In this document: one piece after another, positions 1 to 13,100 of the stretch
Position numbering within the stretch: the first letter of the stretch is position 1
Layout: the number at the start of each line of letters is the position of its first letter
NCBI GenBank assembly: GCA_947166705.1
Contig: CAMVFE010000025.1
Location: forward strand, 1 to 32,790
From: an uncultured Clostridia bacterium
Lineage (GTDB): Bacteria > Bacillota > Clostridia > Christensenellales > Aristaeellaceae
Reading direction: 5' to 3'
DNA length: 32,790 bases
Notes under the pieces: model-generated
Told to the model about the DNA's origin: nothing
What the model saw: the letters and a program-made list of their open reading frames with translations, nothing else
Database searches by the model: none
Program-made: the position numbers and the translations under genes

Positions 1-40
1 CTTGGTTCTCTTTTTGCTACCTCCTTTGTGTTACCTATGT

Positions 41-56
41 ATTGTACTCTTACAAT
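41..56. other. Short perfect inverted repeat
   Basis: ATTGTA and TACAAT (6 bp) flank a CTCT loop in an AT-rich 65-bp stretch at the window edge, just past the stop codon of the Gx transporter gene. No T-tract follows in either direction, so it is not a classical terminator. It could be a weak 3' hairpin of the minus-strand transcript or a binding site. Only the symmetry is seen; the function is unknown. Confidence 0.3.
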
Positions 57-65
57 CGGCCGGCT

Positions 66-767
66 TCAGCGCTTCGCCGGAGGCTGCCCGGCGTCCGGAT
101 TCAGCCGCAGCGCCCGGAACACCCTTTCCGCCACGATTCCGGTCAGGCCGCCCACAAGGGCGCCCACGCCGATCAGCACCGGCAGGTAGGTGCTCAGCAG
201 AAGCGGCGTCCTCAGCACGGCGCTGGCCGCCAGCACCTGACCGATGTTGTGGGCCACGGCCCCGGCCACGGAGGTTCCCGGAATGCCCCGGATTTTCCCC
301 TTCCGGATGGCGAGGGCGAACAGCAGGCAGATCAGGCAGGCCGCCCCGATCAGCGACGCGACCCACAGGCGCTGCCCCCGCAGATTCGGCCCGCGCGCCG
401 CCATGGCGGTCACCGCCGCCAGGGACAGCAGCGACGCGGCCAGCGCGCCGCGGTCCGGGCGCTTCCGGAACAGCAGCATGGCCGCAAGGCTGAGCACGCC
501 GCCGGAAAGGCTGTAGAGGATCGCCGTCAGGGATCCGAACAGGAAGCCCGACAGCGCCACCTTCGTCAGCATCAGCAGGACCGCGCTTTTCCAGTCCATC
601 ATGTATACTGCGTAAAGCAGCACGGTGTTGGCCAGGCCGAGCTTGATTCCCGGCGCCGCGCCTCCCAGGAGCGCCGTCAGCGGAATCGCCCGGTCCGCCA
701 GCCCCAGTACAAGCGCCAGCGCTGTCAGCAGCCCGAAGCGCGCCACTCTCTGCGTCGCCTGATTCAC
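66..767 (-). CDS. Gx transporter family membrane protein
   Basis: A 233-residue, very hydrophobic protein with several predicted membrane helices. It resembles the Gx transporter family, often annotated as heptaprenyl diphosphate synthase component I. Family-like features are the opening ARFGLLTALALVLGLADR, the segment PGIKLGLANTVLLYAVY and the later GTSVAGAVAHNIGQ. In this family the small Gly-rich helices suggest a membrane transporter component, often near FMN-binding or Rnf-type redox genes; no such partner is visible here. The start chosen is GTG at 767 because AAGGAGG lies 10 bases upstream. A longer frame reaches 902, but its ATG at 803 overlaps a -10 box (TATAAT at 807-802), so it should not be in the mRNA. 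The substrate is unknown. Confidence 0.8.
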   Translation of the reverse strand: MNQATQRVARFGLLTALALVLGLADRAIPLTALLGGAAPGIKLGLANTVLLYAVYMMDWKSAVLLMLTKVALSGFLFGSLTAILYSLSGGVLSLAAMLLFRKRPDRGALAASLLSLAAVTAMAARGPNLRGQRLWVASLIGAACLICLLFALAIRKGKIRGIPGTSVAGAVAHNIGQVLAASAVLRTPLLLSTYLPVLIGVGALVGGLTGIVAERVFRALRLNPDAGQPPAKR

Positions 768-801
768 TCCCGCCCTTCCTCCTTTTCCGCCGTACGGCTC
801 C

Positions 802-830
802 ATTATACCTTCTTTCCCGGCCTGAATCAA
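802..830 (-). promoter_or_regulatory. Promoter of the Gx transporter gene
   Basis: On the minus strand TTGATT (830-825) is followed by a 17-base spacer and a perfect TATAAT (807-802). This fits a housekeeping sigma-A promoter. Transcription would begin near 795, giving a leader of about 28 bases that holds the AAGGAGG ribosome site of the GTG start at 767. Confidence 0.7.
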
Positions 831-962
831 CGGATGAAGCTCCCCCGCAGGAAGCCGGCCGCGGGAGGCGGTTTCCGGCCAGCGGAAGAGGCCGTTTTTC
901 ACCTTCCGGCGCGCGTTTTGAGCCGAATTGCGCTTTCTTTGCGGTTCACTGCTCTTTTTTTG

Positions 963-998
963 TTGTATTTGACGGAAAAGTATGGTATATAGTAATCA
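963..998 (+). promoter_or_regulatory. Candidate promoter for the giant surface-protein gene
   Basis: Two overlapping weak options lie in the only AT-rich patch upstream: TTGTAT (963-968), 17 bases, TATATA (986-991); and TTGACG (969-974), 18 bases, TAATCA (993-998). Neither matches consensus well. The position is reasonable, about 120 bases before the start codon. Confidence 0.35.
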
Positions 999-1124
999 GC
1001 GGATACTTTAACCTGCATTTTGGTAAATAATTCGCTCCCACAAAACTGAACAACGTAAAGGACCGACCCCTGTACCCATTCCCCCCAGCAACCCGCTCCC
1101 TCCGCACCAAAAGGGGTATCATTC

Positions 1125-4100
1125 ATGATGAAGCGTTTCAAAAGGTTCCTTTCCCTTTTCTGTACTGTCACCATGCTGACCGGCATGGCTGATTGTTATG
1201 CCGATTTGCCCGGAAACGGACCGGACGCGGCGCCCGCCGCGGCCGCAGAGCAGGCGGAGGTATCCGTTCCGGAGCCTGCGGCTCCGCCCGCGCCGGAGCC
1301 CGAACCGGAGCCCGAAAAGCCGGCCCCGAAGCAGGAGGCCGCGGAGCAGAAGCAGGAGGCTTCCTCCGCGGAGGAAAGCGCGCCGAAGCAGAAGCCTCCG
1401 GAGAACAAGGCGCCGGAGCAGAAGCAGGAAGCTTCCTCCGCGGACACGGCCGCTCCGAAGCAGAGCGCCCCGGAGAACAAGGCCCCGGAGCAGAAGCAGG
1501 AGCCCGTTCCGGAGGAGCCTCCGGCAGGCGGCGAAGCCTCTCAGCCGAAGGAATCGGCGGAGGAGCAGCCCTCCGCCCCTGAGCAGCAGGAGCCGCAGCC
1601 CGCTTCCACGGAAAGCGGCCCGGTGAACACCGGCGCGGAGGGCGCGGTCTCCCTGGATCCTCAGCCCGAGCCTTCGGCGGATCAGCCGGCCGGCGGAACC
1701 GGGCCTTCGGACAATCCCGCGGAGCAGGGCGGCTCGCCGGCAGGCGGGAACGATGAGCCCGGCAGCACGGCGGACGCTCCGAAGGAAAGCGGCGCTTCCG
1801 CGGAAATGAATCCCGGCGATGCGGACCGGAAGAATCCGGAGAATCCGCAGGCCGGCGGAGAGGATCCGGAGGATGTTACGGAGCTTCCCATCGGCGGAAA
1901 TCCGGTCCTGGCGGCCGCGTCCCCCGAAAAGCCCGCCCGGCTGCTGATCCGCTCGAAAAAGGCCGGAAAGCTTCTGCTGACGGTCCTTCTGACCGCCGGG
2001 GATCAGATCCTCCCGGCCGTTGAGGATGTCCCGCTGAATCCCGTCAGCACGGCAGCGGACGGGGATTCCGACAAGCAGCGGCTGGTTTACGAGCTGAACA
2101 CGGAAGCCGGTTCCTCCTGCCTCCTGGTGGTCGCCGCGCCAAAGGCGACGGAATTCTCCATCCAGGCCGCCCGCGAAGCGAAGGCTTCCCCGAAGGATGA
2201 GAAGCAGGCGCCTGCGAAGCCCGCCGAAGACGCAGGATCGGAGGAGGCGCCCGGAGCCGCGCAGGAAGCGGCCGGAGAGCCGGGATCGGACGATCCGGAA
2301 GGGAATCCGGCGGACGGGCCGGAGGGCGCGGCGCAGGAACAGACCGGAGTACAGGAGCCCGGTGAACCGGGGGAGAACCCGGAGGGTGATTCCGAAGAAA
2401 ACCCGGATGAAGGCGGGGATGTCCCGGAGGGAAAACCCGGCGATCCGGAAGAGAATCCGGAGGGCGAAAATCCGGAAGAAAACCCGGAGAATGTAAATCC
2501 GGAAGAGAATCCGGAGGAAGACCCGGAGGGCGATAATCCGAAAGAGACTCCGGACGAAGGCGAAGACGCCCCGGAGGGGGAACCCGGCGATCCGGAGGAA
2601 GACCCGGAAGGCGAAAATCCGGAAGAAAATCCCGAGGAAGAAGCCGACGGTCCGGACGAAGAAGCGGAGCCGTTCTCCGAGGGCGGCACCCTGACCGCGT
2701 CCGCCTCCGACTGCACGGTGACGGTGCGGTACGGCGCGGACGCGCTCTTCCCGGAGGACGTCACCCTGACCGTGGAGGAGGTTCTCCCGGGCACCGCGCG
2801 CTACGCGGAGCTGACCGGCCTCACGGAGGAGATGCTGACGAACGACTGGGTCGAAGCCGGCGCCTTCCAGCGGGTCTTTGACATCACGTTCCGCAGCGGC
2901 GATGAAGAAATTGAACCCGCCGCGGCGATCCAGGTGGATTTCCGGTTCAGCGATCCCGTTTCGCTGGAGGACAACAGCAGCCTGCAGGTCGTCCACGTGG
3001 ACCAGCAGAACAACGCCGAAATCGTACCGGCGGACGCCTCCGCGGCGCCCGCCGGCGCGGCTGTGGACGGCATTTCCTTCGCCTCCGACAGCTTCTCCGC
3101 CTACGTCGTTTTCCAGACCCGGGAGATCGTTTCCAAAACGATCGAGGACGAGGATCATATCGTTTCCATCACCTACGGCCGCGCCAACGGGATCCCGGAG
3201 AATTCCCAGGTCCTGGTGACCGCCATCGAAGAAGGGACGGAATCCCACGAAGCCTTTCGCCGGCGGCTGATTCAGCAGCTGAACCTGGACGAAAAGCGGC
3301 AGACCGTCCTTTTTTCTGCTCTGTACGATATTACCCTTCTGGACGAAAATAACAGCGAAGTCCCGATCCGGGACAACACCACGGTCACCGTGACCGCCGA
3401 GCTTCCCGCGGACGCCGCCCGGGAGGACGTGATGGTGATTCACTTCGACGGCAGCGGGGACGGCGCCAGCGAGCTGGACGCGACGGCCCGGGCCAACGTC
3501 GTGACCTTTGAAACCGACGGCTTTTCCGTCTACGGCTTTGCCTACACGGTGGATTATGCCTATCAGGGCTCTGAATACTGTATGCAGGGCGGCGGCAGCA
3601 TCACGCTGTCGGAGCTGTTCACCCTGCTGGACATCCCGGAAAGCGCGGCCGACGCCGAGAAGGCCGTGTTCAGCAACCCCGCCCTGATCCGCGTTGAGCG
3701 CGCGGAGGGCGACTGGCTGCTGACCAGCCTCCGGCCCTTTATGACCGAGGAAACCCTGACCGTCACCCTTTCCAACGGGCGGATGATCCTGATCACCGTG
3801 ACGGACGCCCCCACCGATCCCTGGTATATCCAGGACGGCGAGCTGCACATCATGTCGGACGCGGCGATGTATTTCACCCGCGCCGCCAACGCGCCCTGGT
3901 ACAGCCGGCGCAATGAGATCACCTCCATCATCATCGAAAACGGCGTGACGAAAATCCCCCAGAATTTTACCTACACCAACACCTCGACCGAGAACTATCC
4001 CAACCTGAAGAGCGTCACGGTCGCGGATTCGGTCAATACCATGGGCAGCAACGCCTTCTGTAACTGCAAGTCCCTGGAAAGCGTCACCCTGGGCGCAGGC

Positions 4101-7100
4101 CTCACCTCGCTGCCCCAGTACGCCTTCCGGTACTGCTCCGCCCTGAAAAGCATCGACCTGCAGCATGTAACCTCGATGAGCACCTACTGCTTCTACGGCT
4201 GCAGCTCGCTGGAGGAGGCCGTGCTGGGAGAAGGCCTGCAGACCCTTCCCTCTTACACGTTCCAGAACTGTTCCTCCCTGAAAAGCATCGACCTGAAAAA
4301 CGTAAAAACGATCAACTCCTCCTGCTTCTCCGGCTGCTCGGCGCTGGCGGAAGTGACCCAGGACGGCGAACTCCGGACCGTTGGCTATAGCGCCTTTGAT
4401 AACTGCCGGGCGCTGCAGTCCATCGACCTGACCGGCGTCACCTCCCTCGGCAGCTCCTGCTTCTACAACTGCACCGCGCTGAAGGAGGTCATCCTGGACG
4501 AAAACCTGAAAACCGTCCAGGGCAGCACCTTCCAGAACGCGAAGGCCCTGGAGACGATCAACCTTGAGAACGTCGAGAACTTCGACAGCTACTGCTTCTC
4601 CGGCTGCACGGCCCTGAAGAACGCCGACCTTTCATCCGCCAAAGCCATCGGCAGCTACGCGTTCCAGAACTGCACCGGCCTGACCGGGGCGGTGACGGGC
4701 GATGCCCTGAAAACCGTCGGCGAATGCGCCTTCTACGGCTGCTCCGGCCTGAAGGAGATCGACCTTTCATCCGCCACCGCCATCCAAAACTACGCGTTCT
4801 ATAACTGCACCGGCCTGACCGAAGCGGTCCTGGGCGATTCCCTGAAAACCATCGGCTCATACGCGTTCTATAACTGCGACTGCCTGACCGGAGTGGACAT
4901 TCCGGCCTCCGTGGAAAGCATCGGCGCCAGCGCCTTCGCCTCCTGCGACAAACTGGAATCGGTTTACTTTGATCCCCTCAACCGGATGACCACCCTGAGC
5001 GGGTCCGTCTTCAGCGCCTGCCCGAAGCTGCGGGACGTGGTCCTGCCCCAGGACCTGTACATCATCCCCTCCTCCATGTTCAGCGGCTGTAAGTCGCTGG
5101 AAACGGTGGAGATGCCCGCCAGCCTCAGCATCATCGACACCTACGCCTTCGACGGCTGCTCCGCGCTGACCGACGCGGCGCTGCCCTCCTACGTGAAGGA
5201 AATCCGAAACTATGCCTTCCGGAACTGCACGAACCTGGAGGATCCCGTCTTCCCCGAAACCCTGGAGAAGATCGGCGAAAGTGCCTATCAGAACTGCGAC
5301 GCCCTGACGGACGTGACGCTTCCGGCCTCCCTGACCTCGATCGGGAATCTCGCGTTTTCCGACTGCGCGAAGCTGGAATCCGCGGACCTGTCCCGCTGCG
5401 CCACGACGACCGTGCCCGATTACTGCTTCCGAAACGATCCCCTGCTGGAGTCGGTGCTGCTGCCCAAAAACCTGACGAAAATCGGCGCCAGCGCCTTCAA
5501 CAACGATCCGAAGCTCTCGGAGATCAACCTGCCGGAAACCCTGACCGAAATCGGGAACAGCGCGTTTTCCCAGTGCACGTCGCTCTCCGTGATCAACGAC
5601 GGCGCTCCCGGGGTGCTGGAGGTGCCGGAAAACGTGACCCGGATCGGCACGTCGGCCTTTAACCAGTGCAACAGCCTGACCGAGGCCTATATTCCCGACA
5701 GCGTCACCGACCTGGGCAGCTCCGCCTTCGCCAACTGCGCCAACCTGGAAAAGGCCGTCGTCGGTAAAGGCGTGACGCAGCTGAACCCCAGCGTGTTCTA
5801 CAACGATCCGAAGCTGAAGAGCATCACCTTCGAGAGCGAGCTGATCACGAAAATCCCCAACGACGCCTTCAATGGCTGCCGCAGCCTGGAGGAGTTCCCG
5901 TTCTGGGAGGGACTCAGGGAGATCGGAACCGGCGCGTTCCTGAACTGCACCTCCCTGAAATCCCTGGAATTCCCCTCCACCCTGGAAAAAATCGCGGACG
6001 GCGGCAGCGGATCCTTCGCCGGCTGCACCGGGCTGAAGGAGGTCGTCTTCAAGGACGGCGAAAAAGACCTGAACATCGGAAACTACGCGTTTTACCAGGA
6101 CCGGAACCTCACCTCCGTCAAATTCCCCGAAAACCTGACCCGGATCGGCTCCTACGCGTTCGGCGCCTACGGCAGCAGCACCTCCTACACGATGAACCTG
6201 GCCAACGTGGAGTTCCCGGAGAACTGCCGGCTGACCGAAATCGCCTCAGGCGCGTTCTACAACACGAAGATCCGGGAGCTGGACCTGCCGGATAACGTGA
6301 AAACCATCGGCGACAGCGCGTTCTACTACTGCCGGGAGCTGGAATCCGTCGATCTGCCGGACGGGCTGAAGAGTATCGGGGCCACCGCCTTCAGATACTG
6401 CTCCAAGCTGAAAACCGTCAGCGTTCCGGACAGCGTGACCTCCATCGGCTCCGGCGCCTTCCGGAACTGCAGCGCCCTGACGGAGGCGAAGCTGCCGAAG
6501 AATCTGGAAACCATCAATAATAACGTTTTCACCAGCTGCTCCAGCCTGGCGAAGGTGGAGATGCCGGAGACCCTGAAAACCATCGGGAGCTCCGCGTTCA
6601 GCAGCTGCGGCGCCCTGAAGGAGATCGACCTGCCCGCGACGCTGACCTCCATCGGCAACAGCGCCTTCAACTCCTGCGGGAGCCTCGCGAAGGTGAACCT
6701 GCCGGCGGATTCCCAGCTGGCCTCCATCGGCACCAGCGCCTTCAGCTCCAATTACGCGCTCAAGGAGATCAGCCTGCCGGACACCGTGACCTCCATCGGC
6801 TCCAGCGCCTTCTCTAACTGCACGGGGCTGACGAAGGCGGAGCTTTCGGAAAATCTCAAAACGCTGGAAAACAGCGTCTTCCAGAGCTGCACCAGCCTTA
6901 AAGAAGTTGATATGCCGGACAAGCTCGAAACCATCGGGAACAACACCTTCTACGGCTGCAGCTCCCTGAAGGAAGCCGATCTGCCCGCGACGCTGACCTC
7001 CATCGGCAACAGCGCGTTCTACGGCTGCAGCAGCATGACGAAAGTCTCCCTGCCGGAGGACTCCCAGCTGAAGACCATCTCCCCCTACGCGTTCCAGTTC

Positions 7101-10100
7101 TGCTCCAGCCTCCGGGAAATCGACCTGCCGGACACCGTGACCTCCATCGGAACGTGTGCCTTTGAAGGCTGCCGCGACCTGAAGACCGCGGACCTTTCGG
7201 ACGGCCTGAAGGCGATTGAAACCGCCGTGTTCAGAAACTGCCAGAACCTGACGGACATCGACCTGCACCAGGTGGAAACCATCGGCGAGGAGAGCTTCAA
7301 GGGCTGCGTGGCGCTCGGAGAAATCGACCTGCCCGACACGCTGAAAACCATCTCGAAGAATGCCTTCAACGGCTGCGGCTCCCTGCAGACGCTGGATATT
7401 CCCTCCGGGACCACCTCCATCGGGGAGGGCGCCTTCACCGGCTGCAAGGGGCTGGAATCCATGCGGTGGAACGCGAAGGACGGCGCCATCGAGCCGTTCT
7501 CCAGCGGCACGCGCTTCGCGCTGACCGTCGGCCGCGACGTGGACAACCTCTCCGCCGAAGCGCTGACGAACCTGTTCCGGGGCGGTGCGGAGGAAATCCG
7601 CTTCGAGGGCGGGAACTATCTGACCCTGCCCGACACCCGGAATATCGCCGACGGCGCGCGGGGGCTTCCCCGCCCCCTGAACGCGCTGGACGCGGGCTCC
7701 TACTACGCGGATGAAAACGGCGCCCTCTACGCCGTGCGGGACGGCCAGGCCTCCCTGGTCTATCTCCCGGACGGGCTGACGGAATACACCATTCCGGAAA
7801 CGATTCCCGGGGAGAACGGCGGAGACCCCGTGCCGGTCACCGGCGTCCGGGCCAACGCCCTGTACCAGGCCCAGGCGCTGACCGACCTGACCATCGAAAA
7901 ACCGGAAAACATGACGCGCATTGAGTCCAGCGCCTTTGCCAACGCCGCGAACCTGGCCTCCGTCAACGGGGAAACCACCTCCGCGGGCGCGACGGCGCTG
8001 TTCACCCATGAGGGCCTGATCATCGGCAACCAGGTTTTCTATCACACGAAGCTGGACCAGGAGGAGGACACCTCCGTCGCCGGATCGCTGGAATATACGG
8101 ACAGCGAGGATCCCGAGCAGGCCACGCTGAAGCTGACCATCAGCGAACTCGGGGATTCCCGCCGAGGCGACCGGGCCGGAAATCCCAAGCCGCTGGGAGA
8201 GCTGACCACCGACCCGGGCACGAACGCCTACCTGGCGTATACCGGCGAAACCGTCAAAACAATTCTCCAGATCTCCAACCCGGCCAGCGAGGAGATCCCG
8301 GACGACGGGCAGAAGATCCGCGTATACATCCAGCTCGACGAGGGCGGCGAAATCAGCAAGTTTGTGGCCGGCCGGGACAATATCATCAAGCAGACAAAGC
8401 CGAGCGCGGACGGTTTTGTGGAAGCCGATTACCATGTCACCCTGGTTGAAACCGATGTTCGGGGCGTCTATTACTTCGACCTTGACCGCCCGCAGAACGG
8501 CTTTACCGCAACGATCGAGCTGCCGGTCACCTTCAAGTCTCCCCAGACGGGCGGGGGCAACGCCGTCATCTGGGCGCAGTACATGGACGGGGAGGAAGCG
8601 GCGGCAAAGGCCGGCAAGGCCCAGCCCCCGGCCGGGGACCACCATACCGTCAACTGGAGCACGCGCCGCGATACCTTCCCGGTTTCCAAGACCGCTGACA
8701 GCAGCGCTCCCCTGAGCGTCACGGCCGCCGCGGACGGCAGGATCTACGTGAACGCCCATTCCTACCGGATCTCCATGCACCGCTCCAATACCGATTCGCT
8801 GGACGTGGGCCGGGATAACATGGCCAAGGCGGTCTTCACGGACACGCTCACCGTGCCGGAGGGCCTCGTGTTCAACGAAACCATCCGGCAGGAGATCCGC
8901 GACGGCAAAATCCGCTACCGCAACGACGGGGCCTACAAGTATGTGATCTCTCCCTCCTGCGGAGAAATCTTCCGGTTCTATGCCCCCAGCAACAGCGGCT
9001 TCCTGACGCCGCAGCTTTCGCTGGACGCGGACGACAATCTGCGGCTGCAGTGGACGATCCTGAACAGCAATCCCAACTACAACGAAAACGGCGGCCAGAT
9101 CGACCTGCCGAGCTATGTCACGATGACCGTGGGCGGCCGCGTATTCGCGGTTGAGGACAGGACGGCGGACCAGACCTACACCCTCCGGAACGAAGTGTCC
9201 GTCGCCCAGCATTACAGCTATTCCGGGGTCCATACGGAAACCTCCGCCGCCCAGTACCGCGTCAGCTCCGGCAGCGCGAAGCTGGAATTCAGCAAAACCT
9301 CCACCGCCTCTGCCAGGCGGGGCGAATACGCGCCCTTCACCCTTCAGCTCAAAAGTACCGGCGTGCTGCCGGTCACCAGCACGGAGCTGCCCCGGATCAC
9401 GGATGATATCGCGGACGATTACCGCCGTTTCTACATCCCTCCCGAGGGCATCTGGCAGATGTTCAGCGACGCGCATCTCGGCGACGCGCTGACCCTCACC
9501 GTCAGCGGGGCGCATCTCTACGGCGGCGCGGACGCGCTCGCGAAAACCCGGCAGACCGTGACCACGGTCAGCGGCGGCACGGGCACCACGGACGTTTCCA
9601 ACACCGGCTCCCAGCTGCACTACAGCGGGACTCACAGCCAGGAGGACAACATCGTCGACACCGAGGCGGTCTTCACCTTCACCCGCGTTGGCGGCGAGGT
9701 TCAGGTGACGCTGAGCTCCGGCGGTACCGAGGCCACGGAGACGGTGGGCTCCGCGGCGGACATCCGGGCCTTCATGGACCGGCACGGCTTCTTCGTCACC
9801 CGGTGGACCGCCTACAGAGCCGAGTGGGATACCACCCGGATCCCGGGCTTCCACATCGATCCCGGCCAGGACTGGCGCGTCACCATCCCGACCCGCCTGA
9901 AGGATACCTTCATGTCCCTGGAGTCGGACGATATCGAGTATCTGAAGCTCGGGGGCGATTCCACGAGAGGCACATACAATACGGCGAAGTTCGATTACAA
10001 CGGCAGCCAGACCGGCAGATCCGCCTTCACCACGTACGCCAACGACGCGTCCCTCAGCAAGGGCTACAGCTATGCCAAATCCTTCCGGTATAAAAACGAC

Positions 10101-13100
10101 TATACGGATATCGAAATCCCGGAGGTGGTCCGCTACAGCGTAAGCGCGTCCCATTCCGGCAGCACGGCCTACGGCGTCATGCCGCTGACCGACCACATGA
10201 CGCTCCGGCAGCAGCTCCTGGTCCCCGTCAGCAGGAACCAGGGCAAGGCCTGGGCGGAGGGGCTGGAGACCTATGCGCTCGACGGCGTCTCCTACTACGT
10301 GCTGAAGGAAGGCGAGTACAAGGACGTCCATACCGGCAGCGCCTGGGCGGACCACATCACCGTGGCGAACCTGGGCCAGGGAAATTACGATACGAAAATC
10401 TTCTGGTACCTGGACGGCTACCGCGGCAGCAGCACGACCACGATTTCCTACCTTGCGAAGGTGGAGCACAATCCCTTCGTTCCGCTGCAGAAGGCCTTTG
10501 ACATCCATAACGAATCCTGGCTCGGCGACCACGAGGCGCACCGCCTGTGGGACAGCGTCAGCAACGGCGAATACGTCGAGGGCGAGCCGCTTGTGACGTC
10601 GTACGGCAAAAAAATCGTGGGCTATGTGGGCGACACCTCCGAGGGCCGGGACTTCTCCTTTGTCGCCCGCGGCAACGAGGTCATCTACCGCCTGTCCTTC
10701 GCCAGCGACCTCCATCAGGACTTCACCGTCAACGGCACCCAGTTCTATGACATGCTGCCCGCCTTCAGCCCCGCGTTCTCCTGGTCGAAGGATACTGTCA
10801 GCCTGACCTACTGGAACTTCACGACCAATGACCCGGAAGACGTCAAATGGCAGATCATCCCGGACGAAAACAATCCCAACACCCGGCAGAGGATCCGGTG
10901 GGACGACGATTTCGAGATGACCTGCAGCAGCGAAACCGGGCGCGCGTACATCTACGTCACCCTGAAATTCCCGTCGGACGTTCTCTGGGACGATTATGTC
11001 CGGACCCACCAGGGCGGCTCCCTGAACAACACCTTCTACATCAAACGGAACTGGCTCAACTGGTCCAGCGCCGTCGTCCGCCACGAGCTGGCCGACACCG
11101 CTCAGGTCCGCCTGCAGAAGGGCGTGTACGCCACCGGCGGCGTGAACGACGAAAACGTGGATGTCTACCGCACCGGCGGCGATTCCCGCCTGACCTATGA
11201 AAACAACGACGTGATGAAGCGGAAGGTGTACTATTACATCACGCTGCACAACGGCGGATATACCAACCTGTACCTGAACGACATTCAGGACGTGCTGCCC
11301 CGCGGCTTCACGCTCGCCCCGCCCAGCAAGGCCGCCGCCTCGGACCAGAGTCCCCAGTCCACCCCGCGCATCGTGAGCGGCAGCTATGCCGCCGTCACGG
11401 ACGCGAACGGCCGGGGCGTGTCCTATCTCAGCGCCTCGAGCTCCTCCCTGACCGCCCGGACGGAGAATGCCGGAGACGGGCGCCAGCGGGTCGTCATGAC
11501 GCTGCGGCCCGGCGCCAATACCGGCGACGGAACCTCCCATTTCAACCCCTACCTGGACGGCGGGCGGTACTTCCTCCGTCCCGGGGAGGCCGTCGTGATC
11601 CGCCTCGACTGCTATACCAACGAATACGCTTCCACGGACGACAACGCCGAAAACGCGGCAGTCATGCCCTACTATGACTTCTACGGCCAGGGACTGATCC
11701 TGGACGACTCCACCGCCACCAGCGGGAACAGGGCTTCCCTGGCGGAGGCGGAGAAGAACGACGGCGGCTGCGAAATCATGGACAGCTCCTACGTCGGCGC
11801 CGCGGGCTTCAGCACCGCGGGCCAGACCCGGGCCACCCAGTGGCTTTACTCCGATGTCGCCGTCCGCCGCGGCGAGATACAGCCCGGGCTCTCCAAGAGG
11901 CTGCTCAAGACGATCGAGGTCAACTCGGACGGATACGAGGTGGAGAACCTCCATCCCGGCGTCCCCCACCCCAACGACAAGCTGGTCTGGTCCGTGGTCG
12001 CGGAAAACAGCGGATCCAGCCCGCTGCTCGACTATGTGGTCTCCGATCAGATGCCTCAGCCCTACGCCTTCAGCGGCGACGTCACCTTCCGGCAGATCTA
12101 CAACAGCGACGGCGAAGCGAGCCCCGAAATCGTGCTCTTCAGCGTGCGCGGGCGTTCCGTCGTGATGGTGGGCGGTGAAAAGCAGGCCGGCCCCGGGATG
12201 ACGCTCGTCACCTACGCCGCCGACGGGGCAGAGGCCGCTTCCTGCCCGCTCACCGTCGACGGGGATCCGGTCACCCTGGCCGTTCCGAACTGGCGCGGCG
12301 GAAACTGCAGCATCCAGGTCAGCGCAAAGACGGTCAACGGGAACGAGACGATGTTTATCCGCTTCCCGGATAAGGAAATGTGCGTCCTTTCCGGCGGAAA
12401 GCTCGTGATGACCTTCATCTCGGAGAATGTACCCGGAGTGATGCAGAACAAGGTGTTCGTCAACCGGGCCTACATCACCCCCTCCGCCGGACAGCAGACC
12501 CTCTGGGACGGGCTGACCGACGAAGGCAGCATCACCCCCTGGGCGGTCCCGAACGCAACGGGCGCGCAGCGCTCCGTCTCCTCCAGCGCGCAGGTCATCA
12601 CCAGCTACGGCTCTTCAACCAGCTCCATCAAGTCCATTCATGAAAAGGCGGATCCCTCCAACAGGACCAATTCGGATCTGACCCCGAACTATATCACGCT
12701 GCCCGATAAAAAGAGCGTCTTCACCTATTCGCTCAGCGTGACCAACTCCACCTACCAGCCCATCCGGGATCTGGTGCTCATCGACAACCTGCCGGAGGTA
12801 AACGACCACACCACCTTCCAGGCCTCCGATCCGCGCGGCAGCGCCTTCCGGGTGCTCTTCAACGAAGAGCCGGCGTTCACCCTCACGGTGCGGGACGTCC
12901 TGACTCCGAACGTGGTCAGGACCATCGATCCGCGGTACTACCGGGTCGAGCTGAGCCGGAAGACCGATTTCAGGCCCGCGGACTGGAGCGGCTCCGCCTC
13001 CGCGGACTGGACGGAGCTCGCGGCGATTCCGGCCGGCCAGAGGTCCTCCTACCGCTCCGCGCGGATCGTCTTCCACGACGACGCGGTCGGGAATTCCAGC

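Larger units (their letters stand above)
768..1124. other. Divergent intergenic region
   Basis: This 357-base stretch separates the minus-strand Gx transporter gene from the plus-strand giant surface-protein gene. It holds a good minus-strand promoter (802-830), an AT-rich patch around 940-1030 with weaker plus-strand promoter candidates, and AAGGGG (1111-1116) 8 bases before the ATG at 1125. The plus-strand leader would be about 120 bases. No small ORF or RNA structure in it is convincing. Confidence 0.6.

Noticed and set aside
803-902. Longer N-terminus for the Gx transporter (ATG at 803 or further frame to 902)
   Set aside because: The ATG at 803 overlaps a TATAAT box with a TTGATT 17 bases upstream, while GTG 767 has a strong AAGGAGG.
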